Positions 32,502-42,197 of a stretch of 64,000 nucleotides of DNA are shown here, piece by piece. The DNA lies in the NCBI RefSeq assembly GCF_009720865.1, contig NZ_WNLA01000019.1, forward strand, positions 87,337-151,336. The letters run 5' to 3'. Within the stretch, counting starts at the first letter, position 1, and every line of letters begins with the position of its first letter. A program made the position numbers and the translations under genes. The notes beneath the pieces were generated by a model, which worked only from the letters and a program-made list of their open reading frames with translations, ran no database searches and was not told the DNA's origin. This stretch comes from Pseudoduganella ginsengisoli. GTDB taxonomy: Bacteria; Pseudomonadota; Gammaproteobacteria; Burkholderiales; Burkholderiaceae_D.

Positions 32502-34469
32502 ATGAACAAGATTTCATACCGGCGCGATGCGCTGGCGGTGGCGGCCGCCCTGGTTTTCGCCAACGCGGGCGCCGCCAGCGCGCCGCTGCCAGCCAGCAGC
32601 CACACGGCGCAAGCCAATAAAGCCTTTGGCGCGGCGCTGCCGCTGTCTGACCAGCAGGATTTCCAGGATGCGCGGCGCGGCTTGATCGCCACCTTGCCGG
32701 AGCGGCTGATCAAGGCCGATGGCGGCGGCAAGAATGCATGGGACGGTGCGCGCTTCGATTTCATTGACGGCGATGCTCCCGATACGGTCAATCCGAGCCT
32801 GTGGCGCCAGGAAAAGCTGAACAACCAGCATGGCTTATTCAAAGTCATGGATGGCATTTACCAGGTCCGCGGCTACGACATTTCCAACATGACCCTGATT
32901 GCGGGTAAACAAGGCTGGATCGTCGTCGATCCGCTGACTTCCGTTGAAATGGCGCGCGCCACGCTGGAATTCGCACAGCAAACGCTGGGCCGCCGCCCGG
33001 TTACCGCCGTCATTTACACGCATGGCCACGTGGACCACTTTGGCGGCATCCGCGGCATTGTGGAAGAGGCGGACGTCCGCTCCGGCAAGATCCGCGTCAT
33101 TGTTCCGGAAGGGTTCATGGAATCGGCGGTGGCGGAAAACGTCCTGGCAGGTAATGCCATGTCGCGCCGCGCGCTGTACCAGTTCGGCATTACCTTGCCA
33201 TGGAACCGCCAGGGCACTGTCGGCACGGGCCTGGGCAAGACTGGATCCACCGGCAATTACAGCTTGATTGCGCCGAATGAAGTGGTCAGCCAATCCGGGC
33301 AGGAATTGACGGTCGATGGAGTGCGCATGGTGTTCCAGATGGCGAACGGTTCCGAAGCGCCATCGGAATTCATGTTCTACCTGCCGGACTTGAAAGCCCT
33401 GTGCTTCGCGGAAGTGCTGAACCAGAACATGCACAACATTTATACGCTGCGCGGCGCCAAGGTGCGCGATGCGCTGGGCTGGAGCAAATACATCAACCAG
33501 CTGCTCGATGCGTTCCCGGATGCTGAAGTGGGATTCCGCAGCCACCACTGGCCCGTGTGGGGCAAGGACCGCGTGCGCGGCCACATCGTCAACCAGCGCG
33601 ACATGTACCGCTTCCTGCACGACGAAGCGCTGCGCCTGGCCAACAGCGGCATGACGATGGATGACCTGGCCAATGCCAGCTATTACCCGAAAGCGTTGCG
33701 CAACGACTTTTCCACGCGCGGCTATTACGGCACGTTGAGCCACAACCTGCGCGGCGTCTACAACTTTTACCTGGGCTTCTACGATGGCAATCCGGCGACC
33801 CTGAATCCGCTGCCGCGCGTGGAAAGCGCCAGGCGTTACGTGGCGGCGCTGGGCGGCGGCGCAGCCGTATTGGCCAAGATGAAAGACGCGCATGCGAAAG
33901 GCGAATACCGCTGGGCCGTGGAAATCGGCAATTACCTGGTGTTCGCCGAACCGGACAACAAGGCCGGCCGCGAGCAGCAGGCCGCATCCTTGGAACAATT
34001 GGGCTATCAGGCCGAATCGGGCATCTGGCGCAATGCATACCTGACGGCAGCGCAAGAGCTGCGCAACGGCGCCGACAAGAAATTTGCCCTGTCCACGCAA
34101 AGCCCTGACCTGGTGCGCGCACTGCCGATGGAAATGCTGTTCGACTTCCTGGCAGTACGCCTGAACCACGAGAAAGCGGACGGCTTGTCTGTGGGGATCA
34201 ACGTGCGCTTCACCGACAACGGCGACCGCTACGCGCTGGAATTGTCGAACTCCGTGCTGCATAACACGAAGGGCCGCGAATTGAAGCAGCCGGACGTATC
34301 GCTGGAGCTGGCGCAGGCCACGCTGTTCAAATTGCTGTTGAAGCAGGCGACGCTGCCGCAATTGATGCAGTCGGGCGAATTGAAAGTGGCAGGCGATCCG
34401 AAAGTGCTGGGCGCGCTGTTCAGCAACATTGAAACGTTTGATCCGCTGTTCCCTATCGTTACCCCCTAA
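32502..34469 (+). CDS. Alkyl sulfatase (SdsA/BDS1-type metallo-beta-lactamase fold)
   Basis: 655 residues from the ATG at 32502 (aggaga ribosome site). A signal-like N-terminus (ALAVAAALVFANAGAASA) suggests periplasmic placement. The metallo-beta-lactamase core has IYTHGHVDHFGGIRGIVEEA (THGHVDH zinc motif), EVLNQNMHNIYTLRGAKVRD and RSHHWPVWG (metal and substrate ligands). The dimerization and SCP2-like C-terminal domains follow (about 400-655). This class removes sulfate from primary alkyl sulfates such as SDS, leaving an alcohol. It lies between the GMC oxidoreductase and aldehyde dehydrogenase genes, giving a consistent route. Confidence 0.93.
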   Translation: MNKISYRRDALAVAAALVFANAGAASAPLPASSHTAQANKAFGAALPLSDQQDFQDARRGLIATLPERLIKADGGGKNAWDGARFDFIDGDAPDTVNPSLWRQEKLNNQHGLFKVMDGIYQVRGYDISNMTLIAGKQGWIVVDPLTSVEMARATLEFAQQTLGRRPVTAVIYTHGHVDHFGGIRGIVEEADVRSGKIRVIVPEGFMESAVAENVLAGNAMSRRALYQFGITLPWNRQGTVGTGLGKTGSTGNYSLIAPNEVVSQSGQELTVDGVRMVFQMANGSEAPSEFMFYLPDLKALCFAEVLNQNMHNIYTLRGAKVRDALGWSKYINQLLDAFPDAEVGFRSHHWPVWGKDRVRGHIVNQRDMYRFLHDEALRLANSGMTMDDLANASYYPKALRNDFSTRGYYGTLSHNLRGVYNFYLGFYDGNPATLNPLPRVESARRYVAALGGGAAVLAKMKDAHAKGEYRWAVEIGNYLVFAEPDNKAGREQQAASLEQLGYQAESGIWRNAYLTAAQELRNGADKKFALSTQSPDLVRALPMEMLFDFLAVRLNHEKADGLSVGINVRFTDNGDRYALELSNSVLHNTKGRELKQPDVSLELAQATLFKLLLKQATLPQLMQSGELKVAGDPKVLGALFSNIETFDPLFPIVTP

Positions 34470-34487
34470 GTTACCCAGTAAATCAAC

Positions 34488-35951
34488 ATGAACATGAGAG
34501 ATACCGGTACGACTCCGGAGGGGACGGCTTGCGCCTCTCATACGGATGTAGCGCTGCTGCACACGGCTTTTGCCGCGCTGCGCACCGCCAGCAAACTCGA
34601 TCGCACGCCGCAGTACGCCATTCGCATGGACCGCTTGCGCCGCCTGCTGGCGCTGACGTCGCAAAACCAGGACCGTATCCTGGCTGCCATCAGCGCGGAC
34701 TTTGGCCACCGTTCTGCACATGAAATGCAGCTGGCGGAAATTTTCACGACGCTGTCGGCCATCCGCCACAACATGCGCCACTTGCGCGGCTGGATGAAAG
34801 CGCGGCGCGTGGCCACGCCGCTGCATATGCGTCCAGGCCGCAGCCGCCTGCTGCGCCAGCCGCTGGGCGTGGTCGGCATTATCGCGCCGTGGAATTACCC
34901 GTTCCACCTGGCGATGGCCCCTGCCGCTGCCGCGCTGGCTGCGGGCAACGCGGTCTTGATCAAGCCCAGCGAACTGACGCCGCGCCTGTCGCAGTTGATG
35001 AAGGAACTGGTCGAACAAACGTTTGCGCCGCATGAAATGGCCGTGGCGACAGGCGGCGCGGAAGTGGGCGCCGCGTTTTCCGCGCTGCCGTTCGATCACT
35101 TGTTCTTCACGGGCTCTACGCAAGTAGGCCGCGCCGTGGCGCAAGCGGCGGCCGCCAACCTGACGCCGGTGACGCTGGAACTGGGCGGCAAGTCGCCTGC
35201 AATCGTGGCGGCGGACTGCGACCTCGACGTGGCTGCGCCGCGTCTCGCGTTCGGCAAATTGTTCAACGCGGGCCAGACCTGCGTGGCGCCCGACTATGCA
35301 CTGGTGCCGCGCCAGCGTATACAGGCATTCGTGCAAGCCATGCAGCGCGCCACGCGAGCGATGTACCCGGGCGTGATGGATAACGCGGATTACACGGCCA
35401 TCGTGTCGCAGCGCCATCGCGAGCGCCTCGCGCGTTTGCTGGACAACGCGCGGCAACAGGGCGCTGTCGTGGTGCCGCTGGCCGCGCCGGAAAACACTGC
35501 CGGTCCGCACCTCAAGCAAGCCCCCGTACTGGTATTGAATGTGAACGACAGCATGCAAATCATGCGGGAAGAGATCTTCGGCCCGTTGCTGCCGGTGGTT
35601 CCGTACGACACGCTGGATGACGCGCTGGAATACGTCAACCGTGGCGACCACCCGCTGGCGCTGTACTGGTTCGGCAAGTCTGTTGCGGAACGCGAGCGCG
35701 TGCTCAAGGAAAGCATTGCGGGCGGCGTGACCATCAATGACGCCCTGTGGCATGTGGCGCAGGAAAACCTGCCGTTTGGCGGCGTTGGCGCCAGCGGCAT
35801 GGGCAGCTACCACGGCGAACACGGTTTCCGTACGTTTTCCAAGGAAAAGCCGGTGTTCGTGCAAGCCCGCTGGAATGCGTTCGGCATTTTCCGCCCACCC
35901 TATGGCCGCCTGTTCGAGCGCGCCATAGGCGCACTGAAAGCCCTGTTCTGA
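34488..35951 (+). CDS. Aldehyde dehydrogenase (class 3/coniferyl-type)
   Basis: 487 residues. NAD-binding and catalytic signature: GVVGIIAPWNYPFHLAMAPA, LFFTGSTQVGRAVAQAAAAN, LELGGKSPAIVAADCDLDVA (catalytic Glu) and FNAGQTCVAPDYALVP (catalytic Cys). Class 3-type ALDHs lack the N-terminal extension and oxidise fatty or aromatic aldehydes. The C-terminal ~60 residues (GMGSYHGEHGFRTFSKEKPV) are typical. In the pathway it would turn the fatty aldehyde made by the GMC enzyme into the acid. It sits 18 bases behind the alkyl sulfatase and 17 before the acyl-CoA ligase. Confidence 0.93.
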   Translation: MNMRDTGTTPEGTACASHTDVALLHTAFAALRTASKLDRTPQYAIRMDRLRRLLALTSQNQDRILAAISADFGHRSAHEMQLAEIFTTLSAIRHNMRHLRGWMKARRVATPLHMRPGRSRLLRQPLGVVGIIAPWNYPFHLAMAPAAAALAAGNAVLIKPSELTPRLSQLMKELVEQTFAPHEMAVATGGAEVGAAFSALPFDHLFFTGSTQVGRAVAQAAAANLTPVTLELGGKSPAIVAADCDLDVAAPRLAFGKLFNAGQTCVAPDYALVPRQRIQAFVQAMQRATRAMYPGVMDNADYTAIVSQRHRERLARLLDNARQQGAVVVPLAAPENTAGPHLKQAPVLVLNVNDSMQIMREEIFGPLLPVVPYDTLDDALEYVNRGDHPLALYWFGKSVAERERVLKESIAGGVTINDALWHVAQENLPFGGVGASGMGSYHGEHGFRTFSKEKPVFVQARWNAFGIFRPPYGRLFERAIGALKALF

Positions 35952-35968
35952 ATGACGAGGAGTCAACC

Positions 35969-37624
35969 ATGTTGGGATTGATGCAAGACCAGCCGCTGGT
36001 GGTGTCGCACGTATTGCAACACGCCGAGCGCAACCACCCGGAAGGGGAAATTATTTCGCGCACCGTTGAGGGGACGGTACACCGCACCACGTATGGCGGC
36101 ATGGCACGCCGTGCGCGCCGCCTGGCCAATGCATTAACAGCGCTCCATATCAGGCAGGGCGACCGGATTGGCACGCTGGCATGGAATACCTGCCGCCACA
36201 TGGAACTGTATTTCGGCGTGTCTGGCATGGGTGCTGTGCTGCACACGATTAATCCGCGTCTGTTCCCGGAACAGGTGGAATACATCGTCAAGCATGCGCA
36301 GGATGAATACCTGTTCTTTGACATGACGTTCGCGCCGTTGATCGCGAAAGTTGCACCGCTGCTGCCGAACGTCAAAGGCTTCATAGCCATGACGGACCGG
36401 TTGACGATTATGTCCATCAATGACCTGCACATCCCGCGCCTGCTGTGCTACGAAGATTTGCTGGAGGGCGCCAGTGAAGATTTCCAGTGGCCGGAACTCG
36501 ATGAGCGCAGCGCGTGTTCGCTGTGCTACACGTCCGGCACCACGGGCAATCCGAAAGGCGTGCTGTATTCGCACCGCTCCACCGTGCTGCACTCGATGGC
36601 CATGTGCAGTGCCGATGGTGCGGCGCTGGCGTCAAACGATACCGTCATCGTGGTGGTGCCGATGTTCCACGTCAACGCATGGGGCTTGCCTTATGCGGGG
36701 GCCATGTGCGGCGCCAAACTGGTGTTGCCGGGGCCTGCACTGGACGGCGCCAGCGTGTATGGCATGTTGAAAAATGAAAGTGTAACGCTGGCGCTGGGCG
36801 TACCGACCGTATGGCTGATGCTGTTCCAGCACGTCGACGAGCTGGGCTTGGACCCGCGCGCTGAATTGCAGCTGCGCCGCGTCGCCATTGGCGGTTCCGC
36901 CGTGCCGCGCGCCATGGTGGAAACCTTCATGGACAAGTTTGGCGCTGCCGTGCTGCATGTGTGGGGAATGACGGAAATGTCGCCGCTGGGCACCTTGTGC
37001 CGTTTGCTACCGAAGCATGATTTGCTCGATGCCGAGTCGCAAATGCAAGTGCTGCTAAAGCAGGGACGTGCGCCGTTCGGCGTGGAACTGCGCATCACAG
37101 ACGCAGATGGCAAGGTGCTGCCGCGTGACGGCAAGTCGTCCGGCCATTTGAAAGTCAAGGGGCCCTGGATACTCAAGCATTACTTTGGCGCGGAACACGA
37201 ACAGCTGTTGGATGGCGATGGCTATTTCGACACTGGCGACATTGCCAACATCGATGCTGACGGCTACCTGCAAATCACGGACCGCGCCAAGGATGTCATC
37301 AAGTCCGGCGGTGAATGGATTTCTTCGATCGACCTGGAAAACGCTGCCATGGGGCATGCGGCTGTGGCGGAAGCCGCCGTCATCGGCGTGCCGCATGAAA
37401 AGTGGCAGGAACGCCCGCTGCTGATCGTCGTGTGCAAAGCGGGTACATCGCTGTCGCGCGCTGCCATGCTGGCTTACCTGGACGGCAAAGTCGCCAAGTG
37501 GTGGATGCCGGATGACGTTGTGTTTGTCGACGAATTGCCGCATACGGCGACCGGCAAGGTGCAGAAACTCAAGCTGCGCGAACAGTTCAGGCAATACCGC
37601 CTGCCGCAAACCGAGGCGGCATAG
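35969..37624 (+). CDS. Medium/long-chain fatty-acyl-CoA synthetase (AMP-forming, AlkK-like)
   Basis: 551 residues from the ATG at 35969; the longer upstream frame is a shadow of the ALDH end. ANL motifs: P-loop-like SLCYTSGTTGNPKGVLYSHR, HVWGMTEMSPLGTL (A5), YFDTGDIANIDADGYLQITD (A7/A8), RAKDVIKSGGEWISSIDLE (A8) and TGKVQKLKLRE with the C-terminal catalytic Lys. It activates fatty acids to CoA thioesters for beta-oxidation. Its place after ALDH closes the alkyl sulfate to acyl-CoA route. No beta-oxidation genes are in the window, so they are elsewhere. Confidence 0.93.
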   Translation: MLGLMQDQPLVVSHVLQHAERNHPEGEIISRTVEGTVHRTTYGGMARRARRLANALTALHIRQGDRIGTLAWNTCRHMELYFGVSGMGAVLHTINPRLFPEQVEYIVKHAQDEYLFFDMTFAPLIAKVAPLLPNVKGFIAMTDRLTIMSINDLHIPRLLCYEDLLEGASEDFQWPELDERSACSLCYTSGTTGNPKGVLYSHRSTVLHSMAMCSADGAALASNDTVIVVVPMFHVNAWGLPYAGAMCGAKLVLPGPALDGASVYGMLKNESVTLALGVPTVWLMLFQHVDELGLDPRAELQLRRVAIGGSAVPRAMVETFMDKFGAAVLHVWGMTEMSPLGTLCRLLPKHDLLDAESQMQVLLKQGRAPFGVELRITDADGKVLPRDGKSSGHLKVKGPWILKHYFGAEHEQLLDGDGYFDTGDIANIDADGYLQITDRAKDVIKSGGEWISSIDLENAAMGHAAVAEAAVIGVPHEKWQERPLLIVVCKAGTSLSRAAMLAYLDGKVAKWWMPDDVVFVDELPHTATGKVQKLKLREQFRQYRLPQTEAA

Positions 37625-37674
37625 CGCCGGCAACGGCGCGCTCGGCAAATAACGATAAAACCACAGGAGATGAA

Positions 37675-39615
37675 ATGAAACAGGAAGCACCAGTAATCCA
37701 CCATGTGCGCCCGCGCACCATGGCGGCGGCATGCGCGGTAGCTGTGGCGGCGCTGGCTGCGCCGGCGCATGCCGACACGTTCACGCTGGATAACGGCGTC
37801 GAAGGGCGCTGGAACATCAACATGTCGCTGGGCCACAGCGTCAGGACTGCCGGCGCGGACAAGAATTTGATCGCCAAATCGAACGGCGGCACGGCAAGCA
37901 ATGGCCAGGACGACGGTAACTTGAATTTCAAGAAAAACGATCCGATTTCCACGGTTGCGAAAGCGTCCGCCGAACTGGAACTGAAGCAGGATAACCTGGG
38001 CCTGTTCGTACGCGGCAATGCCTGGTACGACTATGTCACGAGCCACAAGGGCATGGAACACGGCAGCAACCTGAATGGCTACGTGCCGGGTGCGCGCTTG
38101 TCCGATGAAGGCTTCGACAAGCTGTCTGCCTTCAGCGGCGCCGCGATTGGCGACGCTTATGTGTTCGGTAACTTCGACCTCGGCGGCAATCCGCTGCAAG
38201 TGAAGGCCGGACAGCAAGTGGTGAACTGGGGCGAGAGCCTGTTCATCCCGGGGCTGAACGCGATGGGCGCGTTTGACTTGACGGCGGCGCGCCGCCCGGG
38301 TGCGCAAGTGAAAGAAATCCTGCGCCCGCTGCCGCAAGTGGTGGCCAACCTGGGCTTGGGCAATGGCCTGTCGGTGGAAGCGTTTTACCAGTTCAAGTGG
38401 AAACGCACGGTGCTCGATGGCTGCGGCACGTACTGGTCGATTGCCGACGCGCTGAATTGCCCGACCGGCATCGTCGTGTTTGGCGACGCCATCGGCGATG
38501 ACCGCACGCAGTTCAATGGCGTGCCATTGCTGGCCAAGCTGCCCGCGCCTTTGCTGGCAACGGTCGGCCTGGCGCCGACGTCACCCATCAACTTCCGTCT
38601 GGGCCGCGCGCCGGAAACCACGCCAAAGAACAGCGGGCAGTTTGGCTTGTCATCGCATTACTTTTCCGATGAGCTGGGCACGGACTTCGGCGCTTACTTC
38701 ACCAATTACCATGCGCGCATACCGGCGCTGATGGTGGTCAAGACCCGGTCCGACTTGCCATCCGTCTTTTCAGGCGCGATCGCGGAGCTGGCCGCAAAAC
38801 TGCCGGCTGCTGCAGCCGCATCGCTGGGCGTACTGGGCAAGATTGGCGCCGGCCGTATGGCATGGAATTACGGCATTGAAAATATCAAGGCGCTTGGCGT
38901 TTCCGCATCAACCACGGCGGGCGGCGTCTCGCTGTTCGGCGAATTGGTGCACACCCGCGACATTCCCGTGCAAATCAACGTGCCCGACCTGTTGATCGGC
39001 TCCATGCTGGGCCTGGGCCCGCAAGGCTGGATGGCCAAGGCCACGCGCGACTCTTCGGTGGCTGACGGTACGCAGGTCGGCGGCTATGAACGCAAGAACA
39101 AGACGCAGCTGCAAATGTCGTTCATCAGGCAATTCCCGCAAGTCGCGGGTGCGGACGCTCTGAACGTGATTGGCGAAGTGGGCGTGCAGCGCTGGAGCGG
39201 CATCGGCAACGCGTACAACGGCACGCGCTACGGCCGTGGTTTCCTGTATGGCTTTGGCGACTACACAGGCGCGCCGGCCTGCGCAGGCTTGAACGCCAAC
39301 GCAGGCTATTGCAGCACGGATGGCTATGCAACCACGTCGGCCTGGGGCTACCGCGTGCAGGCGGAATTGTCGTATCCGAACGCCTTTGCAGGCGTGACGT
39401 TGAAGCCGCGCGCCTTCCTGTCGCATGACGTCAATGGTGTTTCAGCGGACAACACGTTCTTGAAAGACCGGCGCAGCGCCGCCATCGGCTTGCGCGCCGA
39501 ATACATGAGTCGCTACTACGCGGATTTCACGTACACCCGCTACAACCATCACGCCAAATATGACCAGTTCCATGACCGCGACTATGCATCGCTGGTCATC
39601 GGGGCCAACTTCTGA
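37675..39615 (+). CDS. DUF1302 outer-membrane protein
   Basis: 646 residues, caggaga ribosome site. Signal peptide after the basic start (TMAAACAVAVAALAAPAHA). The mature protein starts DTFTLDNGVEGRWNINMSLG and is beta-rich with alternating aromatic residues and a terminal Phe (IGANF), as in outer-membrane barrels. Blocks DDGNLNFKKNDPISTVAKAS, QQVVNWGESLFIPGLNAMGA and FSDELGTDFGAYFTNYHARI match the DUF1302 pattern as I remember it. DUF1302/DUF1329 pairs accompany RND exporters in degradation and lipid-handling loci; here they may bring in or remove amphiphiles such as alkyl sulfates or fatty acids. Confidence 0.88.
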   Translation: MKQEAPVIHHVRPRTMAAACAVAVAALAAPAHADTFTLDNGVEGRWNINMSLGHSVRTAGADKNLIAKSNGGTASNGQDDGNLNFKKNDPISTVAKASAELELKQDNLGLFVRGNAWYDYVTSHKGMEHGSNLNGYVPGARLSDEGFDKLSAFSGAAIGDAYVFGNFDLGGNPLQVKAGQQVVNWGESLFIPGLNAMGAFDLTAARRPGAQVKEILRPLPQVVANLGLGNGLSVEAFYQFKWKRTVLDGCGTYWSIADALNCPTGIVVFGDAIGDDRTQFNGVPLLAKLPAPLLATVGLAPTSPINFRLGRAPETTPKNSGQFGLSSHYFSDELGTDFGAYFTNYHARIPALMVVKTRSDLPSVFSGAIAELAAKLPAAAAASLGVLGKIGAGRMAWNYGIENIKALGVSASTTAGGVSLFGELVHTRDIPVQINVPDLLIGSMLGLGPQGWMAKATRDSSVADGTQVGGYERKNKTQLQMSFIRQFPQVAGADALNVIGEVGVQRWSGIGNAYNGTRYGRGFLYGFGDYTGAPACAGLNANAGYCSTDGYATTSAWGYRVQAELSYPNAFAGVTLKPRAFLSHDVNGVSADNTFLKDRRSAAIGLRAEYMSRYYADFTYTRYNHHAKYDQFHDRDYASLVIGANF

Positions 39616-39626
39616 GGAGAGCTGAC

Positions 39627-40994
39627 ATGAGCAAGATACATATTCCATCATTGCCGAAGGCCGCCGCGTGCGCTGCGCTGGCCGCTTCCATGGCCATACC
39701 GGGCGCAGTGCATGCCGCAATGGCCCCGGCCGACGTGGAGCGCCTGGGCAAAGACCTGACGCCGGTAGGCGCTGAAAAAGCCGCCAGCAAGGATGGCTCG
39801 ATTCCCTCGTGGGAGGGTGGCATTACCAGGGCGCCGGCCGGTTTCGACCCGAAGGCGGGTTATGCCGACCCGCTGGGCGACGACAAGGTCCAGTACACCA
39901 TCACGTCCGCCAATATGGCGCAATACAAGGACAAGCTGGCCCCCGGCCAGATGGAAATGCTGAAACGCTATCCGACGTACAAGATCAATGTGTACAAGAG
40001 CCATCGTACGGCGGCGCTGCCGGCGTCGATGTATGAACACATCAAGGCCGAAGCAGGCAAGGCGGAACTGGCGTCCGGCGGCTCCGGCGTGGTCAATATC
40101 CAGAAGTCGTCCGTACCGTTTCCGCAGCCGAAGTCCGGCGTGGAAGCCATCTGGAACCACGTGATGCGCTACCGCGGCGGCAGCGTGCAGCGCTTCTCGA
40201 CGGAATTTCCCGTGCAAGCCAACGGCGCCTTTACGCCGGTCACTCGCAGCGAAACCATTGCGTTTGCCCACGCGATGCCGAAGCCGGAAGCCAACCGCCT
40301 GCTGTACTACACCGGCGCCATTACCGGCCCTGCCAGCATGGCGGGCGAAGCCATCATGGTGATCGACCCGCTCGACCAGGTGAAGGAAAACCGCCTGGCA
40401 TGGTCGTACAACCCGGGCCAGCGCCGCGTGCTGCGCGCGCCGGACATTGCCTATGATTCGCCTGGCCAAGGGGCGGATGGCTTGCGCACCACTGACGATT
40501 ACGATGGTTTCAATGGCGCGCCGGACCGCTATGACTGGAAGCTGGTGGGCAAGAAGGAAATGATCATCTCGTACAACAACTACAAGATCACCAGCAAGAG
40601 CTTGAAGTATGCGGACATCGTGCGTCCGGGCCATGTCAACCAGGACCTGGTGCGCTATGAACCGCACCGCGTGTGGGTGGTGGAAGCCACGTTAAAGGAC
40701 GGCAAGCGCCACGTGTATGGCAAGCGGGTGTTCTACATCGATGAAGATACGTGGCAAGTGGCGCATGCGGATGCCTATGACGGCCGCGGTGAACTGTGGC
40801 GCGTGCATGAAATCGGCGCGATCCAATACTACGACGCGCCGACGCCGTACTTCGCGTATGAAGCGCAGTACGACTTGCAGGCGCGCCGCTATCTGTTGAC
40901 GGGACTGTCGAACCAGGAAAAACCCATCAAGTTCGGCTTGAAGCTGGAGCCATCGTATTTCACGCCCGATAACTTGCGCCGCTTAAGCAATTGA
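39627..40994 (+). CDS. DUF1329 outer-membrane-associated lipoprotein-like protein (LolB-fold type)
   Basis: 455 residues, gaggaga ribosome site, signal peptide (AAASMAIPGAVHA-like end, residues 1-31). It opens MAPADVERLGKDLTPVGAEK, then GSIPSWEGGITRAPAGFDPK, and has the family strings NPGQRRVLRAPDIAYDSPG, GLRTTDDYDGFNGAPDRYDW and MIISYNNYKITSKSLKYADI. DUF1329 proteins are periplasmic and partner DUF1302 barrels. It is cotranscribed 11 bases after DUF1302; together with the YCF48-like and RND genes downstream it forms a probable lipophilic-substrate transport set. No lipobox is evident. Confidence 0.88.
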   Translation: MSKIHIPSLPKAAACAALAASMAIPGAVHAAMAPADVERLGKDLTPVGAEKAASKDGSIPSWEGGITRAPAGFDPKAGYADPLGDDKVQYTITSANMAQYKDKLAPGQMEMLKRYPTYKINVYKSHRTAALPASMYEHIKAEAGKAELASGGSGVVNIQKSSVPFPQPKSGVEAIWNHVMRYRGGSVQRFSTEFPVQANGAFTPVTRSETIAFAHAMPKPEANRLLYYTGAITGPASMAGEAIMVIDPLDQVKENRLAWSYNPGQRRVLRAPDIAYDSPGQGADGLRTTDDYDGFNGAPDRYDWKLVGKKEMIISYNNYKITSKSLKYADIVRPGHVNQDLVRYEPHRVWVVEATLKDGKRHVYGKRVFYIDEDTWQVAHADAYDGRGELWRVHEIGAIQYYDAPTPYFAYEAQYDLQARRYLLTGLSNQEKPIKFGLKLEPSYFTPDNLRRLSN

Positions 40995-41054
40995 GAAGCG
41001 AGAACTGAACGCGGTAGCAACGGGTACCAACACTGCTCTGCAGTGTCTCCTTTG

Positions 41055-41090
41055 CGCTCCCCCTCAGTTCCCGGGGGGAGCGTTTTTTTT
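41055..41090 (+). terminator. Rho-independent terminator between DUF1329 and YCF48-like genes
   Basis: A GC-rich stem (cgctcccc ... ggggagcg) with an eight-T tail ends 12 bases before the YCF48 ATG, so it could end the operon or act as an attenuator before the YCF48-RND pair. Confidence 0.8.
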
Positions 41091-41102
41091 CGGGATGCGA
41101 AC

Positions 41103-42197
41103 ATGCATAGGACTAAACAATGGGCGATTGCGCTCGCGCTGGCAGTGAACACGCTATGCGCGCACGGTGCCGAACCGCTCGATACGCCCGCGCGCATATC
41201 GGCACGCGCGCGTCAATCGCTGCTGGCTGGCGTGGCGCTGGCCGGCCAGCGGCTGGTGGCGGTCGGCGAGCGTGGAATTGCCGTGTATTCGGATGATGGC
41301 GGTAAAACTTGGATGCAGGCCAAAGTGCCCGTGTCCGTGATGCTGACGGCGCTGCAATTCATTACGCCGTCCAAAGGCTGGGCCGTGGGCCATGACGGCG
41401 CCGTCATCAGCACGGACGACGGCGGCGCCACGTGGCAGCGCCGTTTCGACGGCAGCCAGGCTAATACGCTGATGCTGGAAGGTGCACAGCGTGCCGTGGA
41501 TGCGGCGCGCGCGGCCGCGGGCAACGCGGCCAGCGGGCCAGCTGCCGATGCGTTGACGGCGGCGGAGAATGCATTGGGCGACATCGGGGCGGCCGCGAAA
41601 TTCGGCCCTTCGCGTCCATTGCTGGCGGTGTGGTTCAGAAATGAGCAGGAAGGCTTTGTGGCCGGGGCCTATGGCCAATTGTTCCGCACGGCCGATGGCG
41701 GCAAGTCGTGGGAGTCGCTGGCGGCCCGCACGGGCAATCCGGACGGCTTGCATTTCAACGCAATTGCCGCCGGCTCAGGCAACACGCTGCTGCTGGCGGG
41801 CGAGGGCGGCAAAGTGTACCGTTCTGCCGATAACGGCGCGTCGTGGAAAGTGTCCGGCACGGGCTACAACGGACATTTGTATGGCGTGCTGGCGTCCGGC
41901 GACGTACTGGTGGCCTTTGGTTTTGGCGGCCATGCGTTCCGCAGTACGGACAGCGGCGCGACGTGGCAAGCCTTGCCGAAAGTCGTGCAGCGCAGTCTGG
42001 TGGCGGGTTCGGTCCAGCCGGACGGCAGCCTGTTGATAGTGGCGCAGGATGGGCGCCTGTTGCGCAGCACGGACCACGGCAAGACGTTTGCCATCGTCCA
42101 GCCACGGAGCGGCGAGCCGGTGGCTGGCGCGGTATTGCTGGGTGGCGGCAAGGTGGCGCTGGCCGGAGCTGGCGGAGTGCGTGTGGAGAAATTATGA
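41103..42197 (+). CDS. YCF48-like beta-propeller protein
   Basis: 364 residues from the ATG at 41103. Signal peptide (WAIALALAVNTLCAHGA). Several Asp-box/YCF48 repeats: AVYSDDGGKTWMQAKVPV, KGWAVGHDGAVISTDDGGAT, LFRTADGGKSWESLAARTGN, VYRSADNGASWKVSGTGY, AFRSTDSGATWQALPKVV and LLRSTDHGKTFAIV. These give a beta-propeller in the periplasm. An Ala-rich insert (about 118-165) interrupts the second and third blades. It overlaps the RND gene by four bases (ATGA), so both are co-translated. The propeller is probably an accessory for the exporter; its mechanism is not known. Confidence 0.9.
   Translation: MHRTKQWAIALALAVNTLCAHGAEPLDTPARISARARQSLLAGVALAGQRLVAVGERGIAVYSDDGGKTWMQAKVPVSVMLTALQFITPSKGWAVGHDGAVISTDDGGATWQRRFDGSQANTLMLEGAQRAVDAARAAAGNAASGPAADALTAAENALGDIGAAAKFGPSRPLLAVWFRNEQEGFVAGAYGQLFRTADGGKSWESLAARTGNPDGLHFNAIAAGSGNTLLLAGEGGKVYRSADNGASWKVSGTGYNGHLYGVLASGDVLVAFGFGGHAFRSTDSGATWQALPKVVQRSLVAGSVQPDGSLLIVAQDGRLLRSTDHGKTFAIVQPRSGEPVAGAVLLGGGKVALAGAGGVRVEKL

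Noticed and set aside
32835..35966. Very long reading frame (1043 codons) on the minus strand
   Set aside because: It lies opposite the alkyl sulfatase and aldehyde dehydrogenase genes. His/Arg/Gln-rich composition without domain pattern is typical of a high-GC antisense shadow.
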